DNA of 64,000 bases from Candidatus Alcyoniella australis (GCA_030765605.1 JAVCCG010000107.1:20380-84379); one strand, 5' to 3'. Shown: positions 35,885-45,300, counted from the stretch's first letter. Numbers and translations: made by a program. The notes: generated by a model not told the origin, from the letters alone.

Positions 35885-36769
35885 CTACTCAATATTTTGG
35901 ACTTGTTCCTTCATCTTCTCAAGCTCGCCCTTGACCTCCAGCGCCAGCTTGGTCAGCGCCAGCGACTGTGTTTTGGCCGACATCGTGCTGATCTCGCGCA
36001 GGCACTCCTGGATCAGAAAATCGAGGCTGCGGCCACAGATTCCGCCGCGATTGAGCGTCTTGCGAATTTGTTCCAAGTGGCTGCGCAGCCGCGTCATCTC
36101 CTCGGTGATGTCGGCGCGGGAGGCCAGATACGCGGCCTCCATCTGAAAGCGATTCTCGTCGAGCTCCATCCGGCTGGCCAACGATTTGAGCCGTCCCTCG
36201 AGCTTTTTACCCAGCTCCTGCCTGGCCTGCGGCAGCCCGGCCTCGATCTGACCGATCAGGCTGATGATATCTTTTGCCCGGCCGGCCAGATCCTGGGCCA
36301 ACACCGCGCCCTCGGTGCGCCGACTCAGATCGTGATCGCGCAACGCCTTACGCATCGCGGTCTCTGCCACGGATTGCTCCGCCGCGCTGGCCTCGGTCCG
36401 CTCGGAAACCGTGATCACTCCGGGCTGGCGCGCCACCAGCTCGAGGCTGACCTGATCGTCGAGCCCAGCCGCGTCGGCCAACTCGCGCAATGCGTCGGCC
36501 ACCTGTTTGGCCAGCGCCCGATCCACGCTCGCCGTGCGCGCCGGGGCTGAACCGCGATCAAGACTTAGGTTGCACTCAATCCGGCCGCGCGCCACCTTCT
36601 CGCGTACGATCTCACGCAAGCGCGGCTCGAGGTGTGCCAAGGCCGTCGGCAGCCGTAGATTGATATCGAGATAGCGGCCGTTGACGCTGCGTAGCTCGAC
36701 ATTCACGTGGGCCTGGCCGCGCTTGGCCTTGCCCCTGCCGTAACCGGTCATGCTTCGAATGGCACTCAT
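35885..36769 (-). CDS. yicC: YicC-family endoribonuclease
   Basis: The 294-residue protein opens with the family signature SMTGYGRG and ends with the DUF1732 block (LIQECLREISTMSAKTQSL ... LEKMKEQVQNIE). YicC proteins are conserved ribonucleases, reported to act with small-RNA turnover in E. coli. It overlaps DUF4416 by four bases (ATGA) and precedes gmk, the usual bacterial arrangement. Confidence 0.93.
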   Translation of the reverse strand: MSAIRSMTGYGRGKAKRGQAHVNVELRSVNGRYLDINLRLPTALAHLEPRLREIVREKVARGRIECNLSLDRGSAPARTASVDRALAKQVADALRELADAAGLDDQVSLELVARQPGVITVSERTEASAAEQSVAETAMRKALRDHDLSRRTEGAVLAQDLAGRAKDIISLIGQIEAGLPQARQELGKKLEGRLKSLASRMELDENRFQMEAAYLASRADITEEMTRLRSHLEQIRKTLNRGGICGRSLDFLIQECLREISTMSAKTQSLALTKLALEVKGELEKMKEQVQNIE

Positions 36770-37293
36770 CGCGTTCTCCGATCGATCAGATATTTTTCGC
36801 GCAGTCTGGAGAGCAGCCCCAGTAACTGCTGTTCACGGTAGTCCGGGTGGGTCCAGGCCAGCGGCTGGAAATTGCCGTCTTGATATACCAACCTCAGTTC
36901 GGCGTATATCCCGTGGTCCAGGTAGATCCGTTGCGCTGCGGGCTTGCCCGTCGCCAAAATCAAGCTCCCCTCGCTGAGCAACTCCGGATCGATGTTGACG
37001 CCGCGTCGGCCCTGTTCAGCGAACAGGTCCTCCAGCTCGTTCGTCTTGAGCTTGATCTCGACCAGCCGCCGCGGGCTTACCAAGTCGCTGAAGACCGCCA
37101 GCCGTCTGAAGATCGGGCTCCCCATCTCTTTGTAATAGTAGTCCGAATAATCGAACTCCTCGCTCTGTGTCAGCAGCTCGATTGGACCGAAGCTTGCGAT
37201 CAGGCTATCGATCGCCCCCTGCTGATCAGCATCGCGGCCCACGAGCAGCTCGCAGATCAGGCGCGACAGATGAGGTTCGCTCAGAGTGCTCAA
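36766..37293 (-). CDS. DUF4416 family protein
   Basis: A 175-residue protein with the DUF4416 hallmark EEFDYSDYYYKEMG and later LDHGIYAELRLVY and HPDYR. The family occurs in deltaproteobacteria and related lineages and is often next to yicC; its biochemical role is not known. The frame opens with TTG at 37293, overlapping the heptose-kinase stop as TTGA, with no nearby ATG alternative. Confidence 0.8.
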   Translation of the reverse strand: MSTLSEPHLSRLICELLVGRDADQQGAIDSLIASFGPIELLTQSEEFDYSDYYYKEMGSPIFRRLAVFSDLVSPRRLVEIKLKTNELEDLFAEQGRRGVNIDPELLSEGSLILATGKPAAQRIYLDHGIYAELRLVYQDGNFQPLAWTHPDYREQQLLGLLSRLREKYLIDRRTR

Positions 37294-38309
37294 GGCGCGC
37301 TGATCCGCGAGCGCCGCAGCTCGCGGACGAGCTGTTGGGCGCTGACCGTGGCCGTACCGACCTCTGCGACCACTATTCCGGCGGCGTAGTTGGCGATCAA
37401 GGCCGCGTCGGAGTAGCAGGCGCCGGCGCCGCGCGCCATGGTCAACACCGAGATCACCGTGTCGCCCGCGCCGGTGACGTCGAACACATCGCGGGCCACG
37501 GTCGGAATGTGCACCGGCCGCTTATCGCGCTGGAACAGACTCATTCCCTGTTCGCCGCGGGTGATCAACACCGCCTCGAGCTCAAAGCGCTTGAGGATCC
37601 GCTCTCCGCCGACCTCGACCTCGGCGTCGCTGCGCAGCTTGCTGCCCAGGGCCTGACCCGCCTCGTGATGGTTCGGTGTAATGATTCCCAATCCGCGGTA
37701 GAGGCTAAATTTGCGCACCTTGGGGTCCACGGCAACGGTCGTCGCGCCACTGATCAGCTTGCGCATTCCCTGAATCAGCGAACGGCCGACCACGCCCTTG
37801 CCGTAATCCGAGACGATCACCGCATCGAGCCCGCCATCGTCGCGAAAAGCCTCGAGCGACCCGAGGATCGAACGCACCGAGCTGCGTTCGATGGGGCCGA
37901 CCTGTTCGCGGTCCATGCGTACGACCTGCTGGGAGTGGGCAATGATCCGCGTTTTAACCGTGGTCGTGCGGCCATCCTCGACCACCAGGCCGCGATGGCC
38001 GATGCCGCGTTGATCGAGCCTGCCGCAGATCTGTTCCGCCGCGGCGTCCGATCCCACCAGCCCCATCAGTTCGACGTGGCCACCCAATGACCGCAGGTTG
38101 TTCGCCACGTTGGCCGCGCCGCCGAGCATGTAGCTCTCCTCGTTGACGTGCACAACCGGCACCGGCGCCTCGGGGCTAATCCGATCCACCTCTCCCCAGA
38201 CGAACTGGTCGAGCATCACATCGCCGATCACGGCAATGCGCACCCCGGAAAACCGTTTAACGATCTCGAGCAGCCTCTTCCTGCTTTCGGCCATATCACC
38301 CGTCGCCAT
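37290..38309 (-). CDS. hldA: D-glycero-beta-D-manno-heptose-7-phosphate kinase
   Basis: A 339-residue PfkB-family kinase matching the kinase half of HldE/RfaE: IGDVMLDQFVWGEVDRISPE and LGGAANVANNLRSLGG at the N-terminus and the C-terminal VTGAGDTVIS catalytic loop with its Asp. It makes heptose-1,7-bisphosphate for the ADP-heptose pathway. The nucleotidyltransferase half is not here but fused to GmhB at 47279. The start at 38309 overlaps the preceding gene by 14 bases; an alternative ATG is at 38294. Confidence 0.92.
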   Translation of the reverse strand: MATGDMAESRKRLLEIVKRFSGVRIAVIGDVMLDQFVWGEVDRISPEAPVPVVHVNEESYMLGGAANVANNLRSLGGHVELMGLVGSDAAAEQICGRLDQRGIGHRGLVVEDGRTTTVKTRIIAHSQQVVRMDREQVGPIERSSVRSILGSLEAFRDDGGLDAVIVSDYGKGVVGRSLIQGMRKLISGATTVAVDPKVRKFSLYRGLGIITPNHHEAGQALGSKLRSDAEVEVGGERILKRFELEAVLITRGEQGMSLFQRDKRPVHIPTVARDVFDVTGAGDTVISVLTMARGAGACYSDAALIANYAAGIVVAEVGTATVSAQQLVRELRRSRISAP

Positions 38310-40713
38310 TGTCCTGCGATCCCCTGGCCACGAGGGTTCCGGCCAATGCTGCGAACAGCATCATTACCTCCTCGTCGCCGAATACGTGTTGGAACATCCC
38401 GGCGGCCATGAACGACACCAGCGCGGCCGTGGCTCCCAAGTGCAGTGCCGCGTCGGGCCGCGGGGGCAGTCTACCAGATACCCGACCCAGCCCCAGTCTG
38501 AATATCGCGACCATCAGCCAGACGAACGCGGCCAGCCCCAGCAGCCCGTACTCGGCCGGGACCTGCAAATAGATGTTGTGCGCGTGGGCCGAGCTGGTGA
38601 AACTGATGTTGTAATCCTCGCGATAGGGCGGTATCGAGGTGCGATAATTGCGCGGCCCAACTCCGGTCAGCGGATGGTCCTGGATCATTCGCACCGTGCT
38701 CTCCCAAGTCAGGATGCGCTCGAGGTTGACCCCGGTACGCCCCATGCTCATCACCCGACGCTGCAGCGACGGGCTGGCCAGCGAGAGCACCAGCCCAACT
38801 CCGACCCCGACCAGCAGCAGCGTCATCAGCGCCCGGCGTCCGCGTTGATAGCCCAGGAACAGCGCGCCGCAGAACAGGCCGACCCAGGCACTGCGCGCAT
38901 AGGTAAAGAACAGCGCGAGCAGGATCGGCAACGAGCCGAGCATCAGCCACAGCTTCTGGCGGATGTGGCTGTCCCAGGGCCGTCGTACTTTTCCCAACGC
39001 GATCTTGAACGGAAAGCTCAGCGGCTCAAAGTCCGACCGTGTGCGCTGGAAGTAAAGCCCGAGGGCCACGGCCAGCACCATCGCCAACACGTTGCCCAGG
39101 GTCAGGTGATGCGAAAAAAACCCCATGGCGTGATACGTGATGCCCAACTCGGGAAGATCCTTGAGGTTGTCTTTGACCGGATAACTGAGCCAACCGACCC
39201 AGTGCTGAATCACTCCCATTACGCCGATGGGCACCGCACCGACGAACAGTAGTCCCAAAGCTGTGCGCACGTGCGACACGCTGAGAAACGTCGCGACGAT
39301 CAACGGCGTAAACAGCACCCAGTTATCCAGCAGCCCTTTGATCGCACGCTCGCGGTCCACGGCCGCCAAGGTGGCGATAATCGCCGCCAGAATGAACGCC
39401 AGAATCGGCGCCAGCAGGCGCATGCCGCCTGGTCGCGGATCGCGGCGCGCCACGGCGCGCACCACGTAGGCCGCCACGGCCAATCCCAGACCGATCTGCG
39501 CCAGGGAGATTGAGACCGCGGCGAACACGAAGTACATCAGCACGCCGATCAGGCCCAGATCGCTCATGGCGCAGGCTGTTCCGTGCTCCAAAATCGGCAG
39601 CGCGCAAACTTCCTCAAGGCCGCTTCGTGCGCGGTCGCGCCGGGCCTCGATGGTAAATTTATCGAGTACCAGCTTACGTGCTTGAGCGCCGCGCTCGCGC
39701 GTCTGTTCTAGATTGTCCAGCGCCTCGCTCAGCGCTCCCTCGAGCTGTGTCCGGTCGCCGCAATCGATCAGCCAGCCGCTCCGGCCATTCTCCACCTGGT
39801 CCGGCACTGCTCCGACCCGAGTTGCAATTGTGGGAACGCCGCCGGCCGCAGCCTCAAGTACCGCACGACAGGTGCCGTCGCTCCCCTCGCCGAGCAGCAC
39901 CAGCACGTCCAGCCGCCGCAAGAGCGCCGGCAGATCTTGGTCCACGAACCCGAGGAACAGCACGCGGTCCGCGCAGCCCAATCCGCGCGCCGTCTGCTCC
40001 AACTCCTCCCGGCCCTCGCCGCGGCCCACGATCAGCAGCCGCGCGTCCGGGAAGCGTCCGCCGAGCGAGTCGAACGCCTCGAGCAACATCTGGTGTCCGC
40101 GTCCGGCCTTGATCCGCGAGACAATGCCCACGGCCGGCGCGCCCGCGGGCAGCCCGTCGATCAACAGCGGCTCCACGCTGGGCGCGAAACGTTGGCAATC
40201 GACACCGCCGCCCAGCAGCTTGATCCGCGCCGGATCAAGCCCCGGATAGCTCTTCAACAGCTCTTGGCGTTGGGGCGTACCCACGCTGAAAATTCCGTCA
40301 GTCGATTCGAAGAGTCGCGCGTGGACCGGCCTGCGACGCGATTGGGCCGAAGTGTGCAACGTGCGCACAATGCGGAAGCGCGTGCGGCTCAGACGCCTCG
40401 CCAGTGCGGCGATCCAGTGGTCGTGGCTTAGTTGGCACCAAACCACGTCAATCCCCTGGTTGCGCACAAAGCGCGCCAGGCTGCGCGCGTCGGCGAGCAT
40501 GCGCAACGGCCGTAGCGGCTTGCGCGAAAGCGACAGCTCGGGAGTTGCCTTGAGACCCAGCTCCGATATTTTAGTTTCGAGGGTTCCGGGGCGCGAGCGG
40601 TCGAACGCCACCCAGACCTCGTCGCCCTGTGCGGCGAGCATCGCGGCAGTGGTCAACGTGGGCTCGGCCGCGCCGGTCCAGTGGTGTTGGCTCAGGCAGA
40701 CCAGCAGCTTCAA
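38296..40713 (-). CDS. Fused GT4-like glycosyltransferase and O-antigen ligase-like membrane protein
   Basis: One open frame of 805 residues. Residues 1-375 are a GT-B glycosyltransferase (IVSRIKAGRGHQMLLEAF near 197-214, VGRGEGREELE, and GEGSDGTCRAVLEAAAGGVP in the donor site). Residues 383-805 are a polytopic protein with about ten helices and the Wzy/WaaL segment LTGVGPRNYRT before a periplasmic loop and HAHNIYLQVPAEYG. Met383 (39567) could start a separate ligase, but it has no ribosome site and no stop separates the parts. The frame begins with TTG at 40713, overlapping the heptosyltransferase stop as TTGA. It probably adds a core sugar and ligates O-antigen. Confidence 0.82.
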   Translation of the reverse strand: MKLLVCLSQHHWTGAAEPTLTTAAMLAAQGDEVWVAFDRSRPGTLETKISELGLKATPELSLSRKPLRPLRMLADARSLARFVRNQGIDVVWCQLSHDHWIAALARRLSRTRFRIVRTLHTSAQSRRRPVHARLFESTDGIFSVGTPQRQELLKSYPGLDPARIKLLGGGVDCQRFAPSVEPLLIDGLPAGAPAVGIVSRIKAGRGHQMLLEAFDSLGGRFPDARLLIVGRGEGREELEQTARGLGCADRVLFLGFVDQDLPALLRRLDVLVLLGEGSDGTCRAVLEAAAGGVPTIATRVGAVPDQVENGRSGWLIDCGDRTQLEGALSEALDNLEQTRERGAQARKLVLDKFTIEARRDRARSGLEEVCALPILEHGTACAMSDLGLIGVLMYFVFAAVSISLAQIGLGLAVAAYVVRAVARRDPRPGGMRLLAPILAFILAAIIATLAAVDRERAIKGLLDNWVLFTPLIVATFLSVSHVRTALGLLFVGAVPIGVMGVIQHWVGWLSYPVKDNLKDLPELGITYHAMGFFSHHLTLGNVLAMVLAVALGLYFQRTRSDFEPLSFPFKIALGKVRRPWDSHIRQKLWLMLGSLPILLALFFTYARSAWVGLFCGALFLGYQRGRRALMTLLLVGVGVGLVLSLASPSLQRRVMSMGRTGVNLERILTWESTVRMIQDHPLTGVGPRNYRTSIPPYREDYNISFTSSAHAHNIYLQVPAEYGLLGLAAFVWLMVAIFRLGLGRVSGRLPPRPDAALHLGATAALVSFMAAGMFQHVFGDEEVMMLFAALAGTLVARGSQDNGDG

Positions 40714-41744
40714 GGGCGACTATCCAAAATCTCCAGCGTGGCGGCGACCACCTGCTCCACGCTGATGCGATTGATGCACCGCGGGTCCGGACACTCGTGC
40801 TTCCAGCACGGTCCGCAATCGACCTCGTGGGTCAATACACGCGATGGCTCGACCAGCGGCCCGACCCGTTGCGGATCGCTGGGGCCGAACAGCGCGACCA
40901 CCGGCGTGCCCATCACCGCCGCGATATGCATCGGTCCCGAATCGCTGCCCAAATAGAGCGCGCAACGCGACAGCAAGTGCGCCAGGGCCTGCAGCGCGGT
41001 TGGCGGCGCGATCAGCGCCCCAGCCTTCGATCCTTTGGCCACGATTTGCGCCAGCTCCTCTTCTCCTGGCCCCCAGATCACCAGCGGAGTATAGCCGCGT
41101 TGCGCCAGCTCGCGGGCCACCGCGCCGTAGCGCTCGGGATCCCAGCGTTTGGTCGGCCAGCTCGCCGCCGGATTTATCGCCACCACGCGACCAGAATCCA
41201 GCCGTTGCTCGGCAAAGAAACGATCGACCTCCAGCTTTTCAACCTCTGGAACATAAAGCCCCGGCGGCTCCAGGCAGCGCTGTGCGCCCGCAGCCTGAAC
41301 AAGCGCCATGTACTTCTGCACCGCGTGGAGATCGTCGGGCTGCGGCGTGACCAACACGTTGTTGAACAGCCGGCTGCCCTCGCGCCACTTGTCAAAGCCG
41401 ATGCGCAACGGCGCATTAGAGGCCAGACTGAAGATCCCGGACTTGAGCAGCGTCTGAAAGTCGATGGCAATGTCGTAGGGCTGTTCGCGTAGCGGGCCGA
41501 CGGTGCTCAGCAGTTTGCCGTAGGCCTTGCGCAGACCCAGTGCGCGCAGGTCGCTCATAAATCCCACGCGGTTGAACACGTGGACCTGATCCAGGTCCGG
41601 ATGTCCCACCACAACCTTGGCGCTCTTGCCTTCGACCACCCAGCCGATGTGCGCTGTGGGAAAGCTGCGGCGCAGAGCGTGCAGCGCGTAGAGCGTGTGC
41701 ACGCAATCGCCCACCGCGCCGAGTTTGACGATCAAAATCCGCAT
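40710..41744 (-). CDS. Family 9 glycosyltransferase (ADP-heptose:LPS heptosyltransferase-like)
   Basis: A 344-residue GT9 enzyme with LGAVGDCVHTLYAL at the N-terminus (the catalytic Asp of the GD pair), NPAASWPTKRWDPERY, and the donor-site YLGSDSGPMHIAAVMGTPVV. It adds heptose to the LPS inner core at the cytoplasmic membrane face. ATG at 41744 overlaps the upstream GT4 stop by one base (TGATG). A Cys-rich end (CGPCWKHECPDPRC) resembles many GT9 members and may bind metal. Confidence 0.93.
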   Translation of the reverse strand: MRILIVKLGAVGDCVHTLYALHALRRSFPTAHIGWVVEGKSAKVVVGHPDLDQVHVFNRVGFMSDLRALGLRKAYGKLLSTVGPLREQPYDIAIDFQTLLKSGIFSLASNAPLRIGFDKWREGSRLFNNVLVTPQPDDLHAVQKYMALVQAAGAQRCLEPPGLYVPEVEKLEVDRFFAEQRLDSGRVVAINPAASWPTKRWDPERYGAVARELAQRGYTPLVIWGPGEEELAQIVAKGSKAGALIAPPTALQALAHLLSRCALYLGSDSGPMHIAAVMGTPVVALFGPSDPQRVGPLVEPSRVLTHEVDCGPCWKHECPDPRCINRISVEQVVAATLEILDSRP

Positions 41745-42835
41745 CAGTCCACCAGGCTCCAATAGAACTGCGCCACCTGACGCGCCATGGATTGCGGAGA
41801 GAACTCGGCCGCAAACTCGCGCCCTCCCCCTGCCAACCGCGCGGCGAGCTTTTCATCGGAGAGGATCGTGACTATCTTGTCGGCGATGTCTGCGGGGTCG
41901 CGATTTTGGGCCAACAGTCCGCTGGACCCGTCGGACACGGCCTCGACCTGCCCTCCGGCGCGGGTCGCCACAACCGGCAGCCCGGCCAGGGATGCGTCGA
42001 GCAGTGAGGTGTTTAGCCCCTCAAGGTGGCTTGTCGAGACGTAGAGGTCCGCGGCGGCCAGCAGGTCGGGCACATCGTCGCGGAACCCCAGCAGCTTCAC
42101 CCGATCGCCGAGGCCGAGCCCGTTGATCTGCTGCTCGAGCTCCTTGCGCAGTTCCCCGTCGCCGGCCACTGCGCAGGTCAGGTCGGCAAAGCGCGCCAAC
42201 ACCGTAGGCATCGCCTCGATTAAAAACTGGTGTCCCTTGTGATCGACCAGCGCACCGACGTTGAGCAGCAGCTTGTCTGTGGATTCGAGCCCCAGCTCGG
42301 CGCGCACCCGCTCCCGCGCGTCGTCCGCCGGCGGTCGGTATTCCACGGCCGAGTGCACGACCAGAATCTTTCCCGCGTCAATGCCGCTTTGGATCAGCAC
42401 GTCGCGCACCGCCTTGCTGATCGCAACGTAGCCGTCCACCGCTCTGTACTTCCAGCGGTTGAGCGCGTCCTCTCCTGGCTTGAAATCGACGCGGCGGTGG
42501 ACCACGACCCGCCCGCCGGGAACGTCGCGCGCGGCGAGCAGCGCCAGGGTGTGCGCGTGGCTGGAATGGGCGTGGAGAATGCGTATCCCCTGTTCGCGGG
42601 CGATCTTGGCGATGCGTCTGGCAGCCAATAAATCGAGCTCGCCGAACACGCGCATGGTGCTCACCGGCATGCGCAGCTCCTCGAAGCGCTCGGCGATCGG
42701 CGTACCCGGTCGCGAGACTAAAAAAGCCTGGTGCCCTACGGCGCGCAGCTCGCGCACCAGGAACAGCACCTGGCGTTGTCCGCCGCGCCAAGTGCGCTCG
42801 AGGTCGATGTGCAGGCTAGGGATCTTCTTGGGCAT
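41744..42835 (-). CDS. Family 4 glycosyltransferase
   Basis: This 363-residue GT-B enzyme begins with IDLERTWRGGQRQ, carries HAHSSHAHTLAL in the acceptor domain, NVGALVDHKGHQFLIEAMP at the domain boundary and STSHLEGLNTSLLDASLAGL (the EX7E-type donor motif). It probably extends the LPS core. Although the frame stays open upstream, ATG at 42835 is the family start and overlaps the preceding GT9 stop by one base. Confidence 0.9.
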   Translation of the reverse strand: MPKKIPSLHIDLERTWRGGQRQVLFLVRELRAVGHQAFLVSRPGTPIAERFEELRMPVSTMRVFGELDLLAARRIAKIAREQGIRILHAHSSHAHTLALLAARDVPGGRVVVHRRVDFKPGEDALNRWKYRAVDGYVAISKAVRDVLIQSGIDAGKILVVHSAVEYRPPADDARERVRAELGLESTDKLLLNVGALVDHKGHQFLIEAMPTVLARFADLTCAVAGDGELRKELEQQINGLGLGDRVKLLGFRDDVPDLLAAADLYVSTSHLEGLNTSLLDASLAGLPVVATRAGGQVEAVSDGSSGLLAQNRDPADIADKIVTILSDEKLAARLAGGGREFAAEFSPQSMARQVAQFYWSLVD

Positions 42836-43881
42836 CAGATCACCCCGTTGCGTCGCGCGAGCATCAGCAGCGCTGCCATCGCCTGGTCCACGCCCAGCTC
42901 GTTCATGCAGTTGAAATGTTTTTCCGGACAGCGCTGGTGTCCGTGGGGTCCGCACGGTCGGCATGCCAGCCCCTCGCGCTGCACGATCTCGCAGTTCGCG
43001 GTGTACGGCGCGTAGCCTTGCTCGGGAACGGTCGAGCCGAACAGCGCAAGCAGCGGCACGTTGCAGGCCACGGCCAGGTGCATCGGTCCCGAATCGTTGG
43101 TCACGTAGAGCGCCAGTCGCGAGATCAGCGCCGTAAGCTCGGCGATCGTCGTGCGCCCGGCCAGATTGGTTACGCCCGCGTTGCACATCGCCAGCACGTC
43201 GTTGCAAAGCGCGGAGTCGTCCGCTCCGCCGATCAGCAGCACCCGCATCCCGGTCTGATCCACAATCCGATTTATCAGCGCGGCGAATCGATCAGGCGGC
43301 CAGCGCTTAGTGGCCCAGACGCTGGAAGGGCTGACCCCGACCAGCGCCGCGTCCGAATCGATGGCGCAATCGGCCAGCAGTCGCTCAACGGATTGCTGCG
43401 CATTCTGTTCGATCCCCAGGCTCAGCCGCGGTTTCCGGGGAACCGCGATGCCCACCGCAGGCAGCAGCGAGAGTACGCGTTCAACCTCGTGCAACGCCGG
43501 GTCGCGCCCGACCGTCTGCGTATAGAGCCGAGCGCCCACCGCGTCGTCGAACCCCACGCGTTGCGGGATGCCCGCCAGCCGCAGAGTCAGCGCGCTGCGC
43601 AAAGAGCGATGGGGAGATAGCGCCAAATCGTAGTTCGCGCGTCCCAAACGCGCTGCGGAAAGCAGCGAGCCGATCGGGCCGCGGTCCTTACCACGCTTGT
43701 CCAGGGGCACCGCACGCGCTCCCGACGGATGTGCCGCCAGCAACGGCACGAACTCCGGCCGCACCAGCACGTCGATCGTGGTCGCGGGCCAGGCCGAACG
43801 CAGGGCGTCGAGCAGCGGCGTGGTCAGGGCCACGTCGCCCAAATACGCGGTCTGCACCACCAGCACGGACTCAGGTTCCAC
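42835..43881 (-). CDS. Family 9 glycosyltransferase (WaaF-like heptosyltransferase II)
   Basis: The 348-residue protein is closest to WaaF by its motifs: QTAYLGDVALTTPLLDAL, VSPSSVWATKRWP, VTNDSGPMHLAVACNVPLLALFG and the C-terminal CRPCGPHGHQRCPEKHFNCM. It would transfer the second heptose to the inner core. The frame starts with GTG at 43881, overlapping the GT2 stop by 11 bases. Confidence 0.92.
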   Translation of the reverse strand: MEPESVLVVQTAYLGDVALTTPLLDALRSAWPATTIDVLVRPEFVPLLAAHPSGARAVPLDKRGKDRGPIGSLLSAARLGRANYDLALSPHRSLRSALTLRLAGIPQRVGFDDAVGARLYTQTVGRDPALHEVERVLSLLPAVGIAVPRKPRLSLGIEQNAQQSVERLLADCAIDSDAALVGVSPSSVWATKRWPPDRFAALINRIVDQTGMRVLLIGGADDSALCNDVLAMCNAGVTNLAGRTTIAELTALISRLALYVTNDSGPMHLAVACNVPLLALFGSTVPEQGYAPYTANCEIVQREGLACRPCGPHGHQRCPEKHFNCMNELGVDQAMAALLMLARRNGVI

Positions 43882-44620
43882 GTCCGCGCTCCCAGAGTTT
43901 GGCGTATTTGAGGAACACGTAGTACGAGCTCAGCGCGCAGACCAGCAGGCCTGGTAAGCCGTCGAGCACACCGAGCTTGAGTACGTACTTCTTAAAAAAA
44001 GTCCAGATCGGTCGCCCGACGATGTCGTTGATCGTCGCCCTGCGCCCCAGTTTGGCCAGTCGGTCGGCGCCGATGGTGGTGTAGCGGTCGATCACGGCCA
44101 GGTGATGCGAGATGTCGCGGTAGGTGTAGTGCAGCAGGTCGCCCTCAAGCCTACGCTGCGGGCCCTGGACCCGAATGAAGTCGTGGGGATCGATCCCCTC
44201 CCAGCGCGCGTTGCGGCGGTCGAACAGCCGCACCCGTCGGTCCGGGTACCAGCCGCAGTGGTCGATCCAGCGGCCGAGGTAAAACGCCCGGCGGCTGACC
44301 TCGAACCCGGACACAGCGGGCTCTGCCGCCATCGCCGCCTTGATCGAGGTGGCCAGCTCGTCGCTGATCCGCTCGTCCGCGTCGATCGAGAGGATCCAGT
44401 CGTGCGCGGCGTTGTCGATGGCAAAGTTCTTCTGCGCCACGTGGCCGGGCCACTGGTTGTGCAGCACCCGGGCTCCGGCCTGCTGCGCCAGGCTCACGGT
44501 GTCGTCAACGCTGCCCGAGTCGACCACCAGCAATTCATCGCAGAACTCCACGCTACGCAGAGCATCGACGATGTTGTTCGCCTCGTCCCTGGTGATGATT
44601 ACGGCCGAGATCGGCTGCAT
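43871..44620 (-). CDS. Family 2 glycosyltransferase, WaaE/KdtX-like
   Basis: A 249-residue GT2 enzyme with ISAVIITRDEANNI, DELLVVDSGSVDDT, the metal-binding DADE in ILSIDADERI, and GFEVSRRAFYLGRWIDHCGW, all as in WaaE (KdtX), which adds glucose to heptose I in LPS core. One hydrophobic segment near the C-terminus may anchor it to the membrane. It lies 13 bases downstream of the talC-type gene. Confidence 0.9.
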   Translation of the reverse strand: MQPISAVIITRDEANNIVDALRSVEFCDELLVVDSGSVDDTVSLAQQAGARVLHNQWPGHVAQKNFAIDNAAHDWILSIDADERISDELATSIKAAMAAEPAVSGFEVSRRAFYLGRWIDHCGWYPDRRVRLFDRRNARWEGIDPHDFIRVQGPQRRLEGDLLHYTYRDISHHLAVIDRYTTIGADRLAKLGRRATINDIVGRPIWTFFKKYVLKLGVLDGLPGLLVCALSSYYVFLKYAKLWERGRGT

Positions 44621-44633
44621 CGCGGGCTGCGAA

Positions 44634-45281
44634 TCAGGCTCCGCCGACCTTTTGCGCGTCCTTGCGGAACTGCTCGATTCCCAGGTCGGTCAGCGGATGC
44701 GAAAGCAGTTTGGCGAGCACGCTGAAGGGCAACGTGATTCCGTCAGCTCCGGCCAGGCCGCTTTCGATCAGGTGCAGCGGGTGGCGTACCGAGGCGACGA
44801 TGATCTGCGTAGGCAGCTCGTAAGCGTCGTAGAGCGCGGCTGATTGACGGATCATCTCCATGCCGTCGGTGGACACGTCGTCGAGCCTGCCCACGAACGG
44901 GCAGATGAAACGCGCGCCAGCCTTGGATGCGATCAGGGCCTGGGAGGCGCTGAAGATCAGGGTGGCCGCGCAGTCGATCCCCTCGGAGCTCAGACGATGG
45001 ATCGCCTCGACCCCGGGCATGCCGATCGGAATTTTTACAACTACATTGTCGGCAATGGCGTGTAGCTCGCGCCCCTCGGCCACGATGGCGTCGGCCTCGC
45101 TGCTTACCGGCTCGGCCAGCACCGGGCCGCTAAAAACCGCGCAGATCTCGCTGATCCGCGTGTGGTGATCCGCGCCCTGCTTCATAATCAGGGTCGGGTT
45201 GGTGGTCACGCCGTCGCACAGCCCCAGCGACGCCGCGCGTGTGATCTCGTCTACGTTTGCGCTATCGATGAATATCAACAT
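44634..45281 (-). CDS. TalC/FsaA-type transaldolase or fructose-6-phosphate aldolase
   Basis: A 215-residue small transaldolase of the TalC/Fsa family: FIDSANVDEI at the N-terminus, GVTTNPTLI, the Schiff-base Lys in NVVVKIPI, and AGADGITLPFSVLAKLLSHP at the end. It either swaps dihydroxyacetone units (transaldolase) or cleaves fructose-6-phosphate; sequence alone does not decide. ATG at 45281 is chosen for its match to family starts, with GGGAGG upstream. Its place between Kdo and core-sugar genes suggests supply of sedoheptulose- or arabinose-phosphate precursors. Confidence 0.9.
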   Translation of the reverse strand: MLIFIDSANVDEITRAASLGLCDGVTTNPTLIMKQGADHHTRISEICAVFSGPVLAEPVSSEADAIVAEGRELHAIADNVVVKIPIGMPGVEAIHRLSSEGIDCAATLIFSASQALIASKAGARFICPFVGRLDDVSTDGMEMIRQSAALYDAYELPTQIIVASVRHPLHLIESGLAGADGITLPFSVLAKLLSHPLTDLGIEQFRKDAQKVGGA

Positions 45282-45300
45282 TTCCTGATGACCTCCCGGT

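Noticed and set aside
42836-43207. Upstream extension of the GT4 reading frame
   Set aside because: The extension is out-of-frame reading of the GT9 gene; the family start and stop overlap place the real start at 42835.
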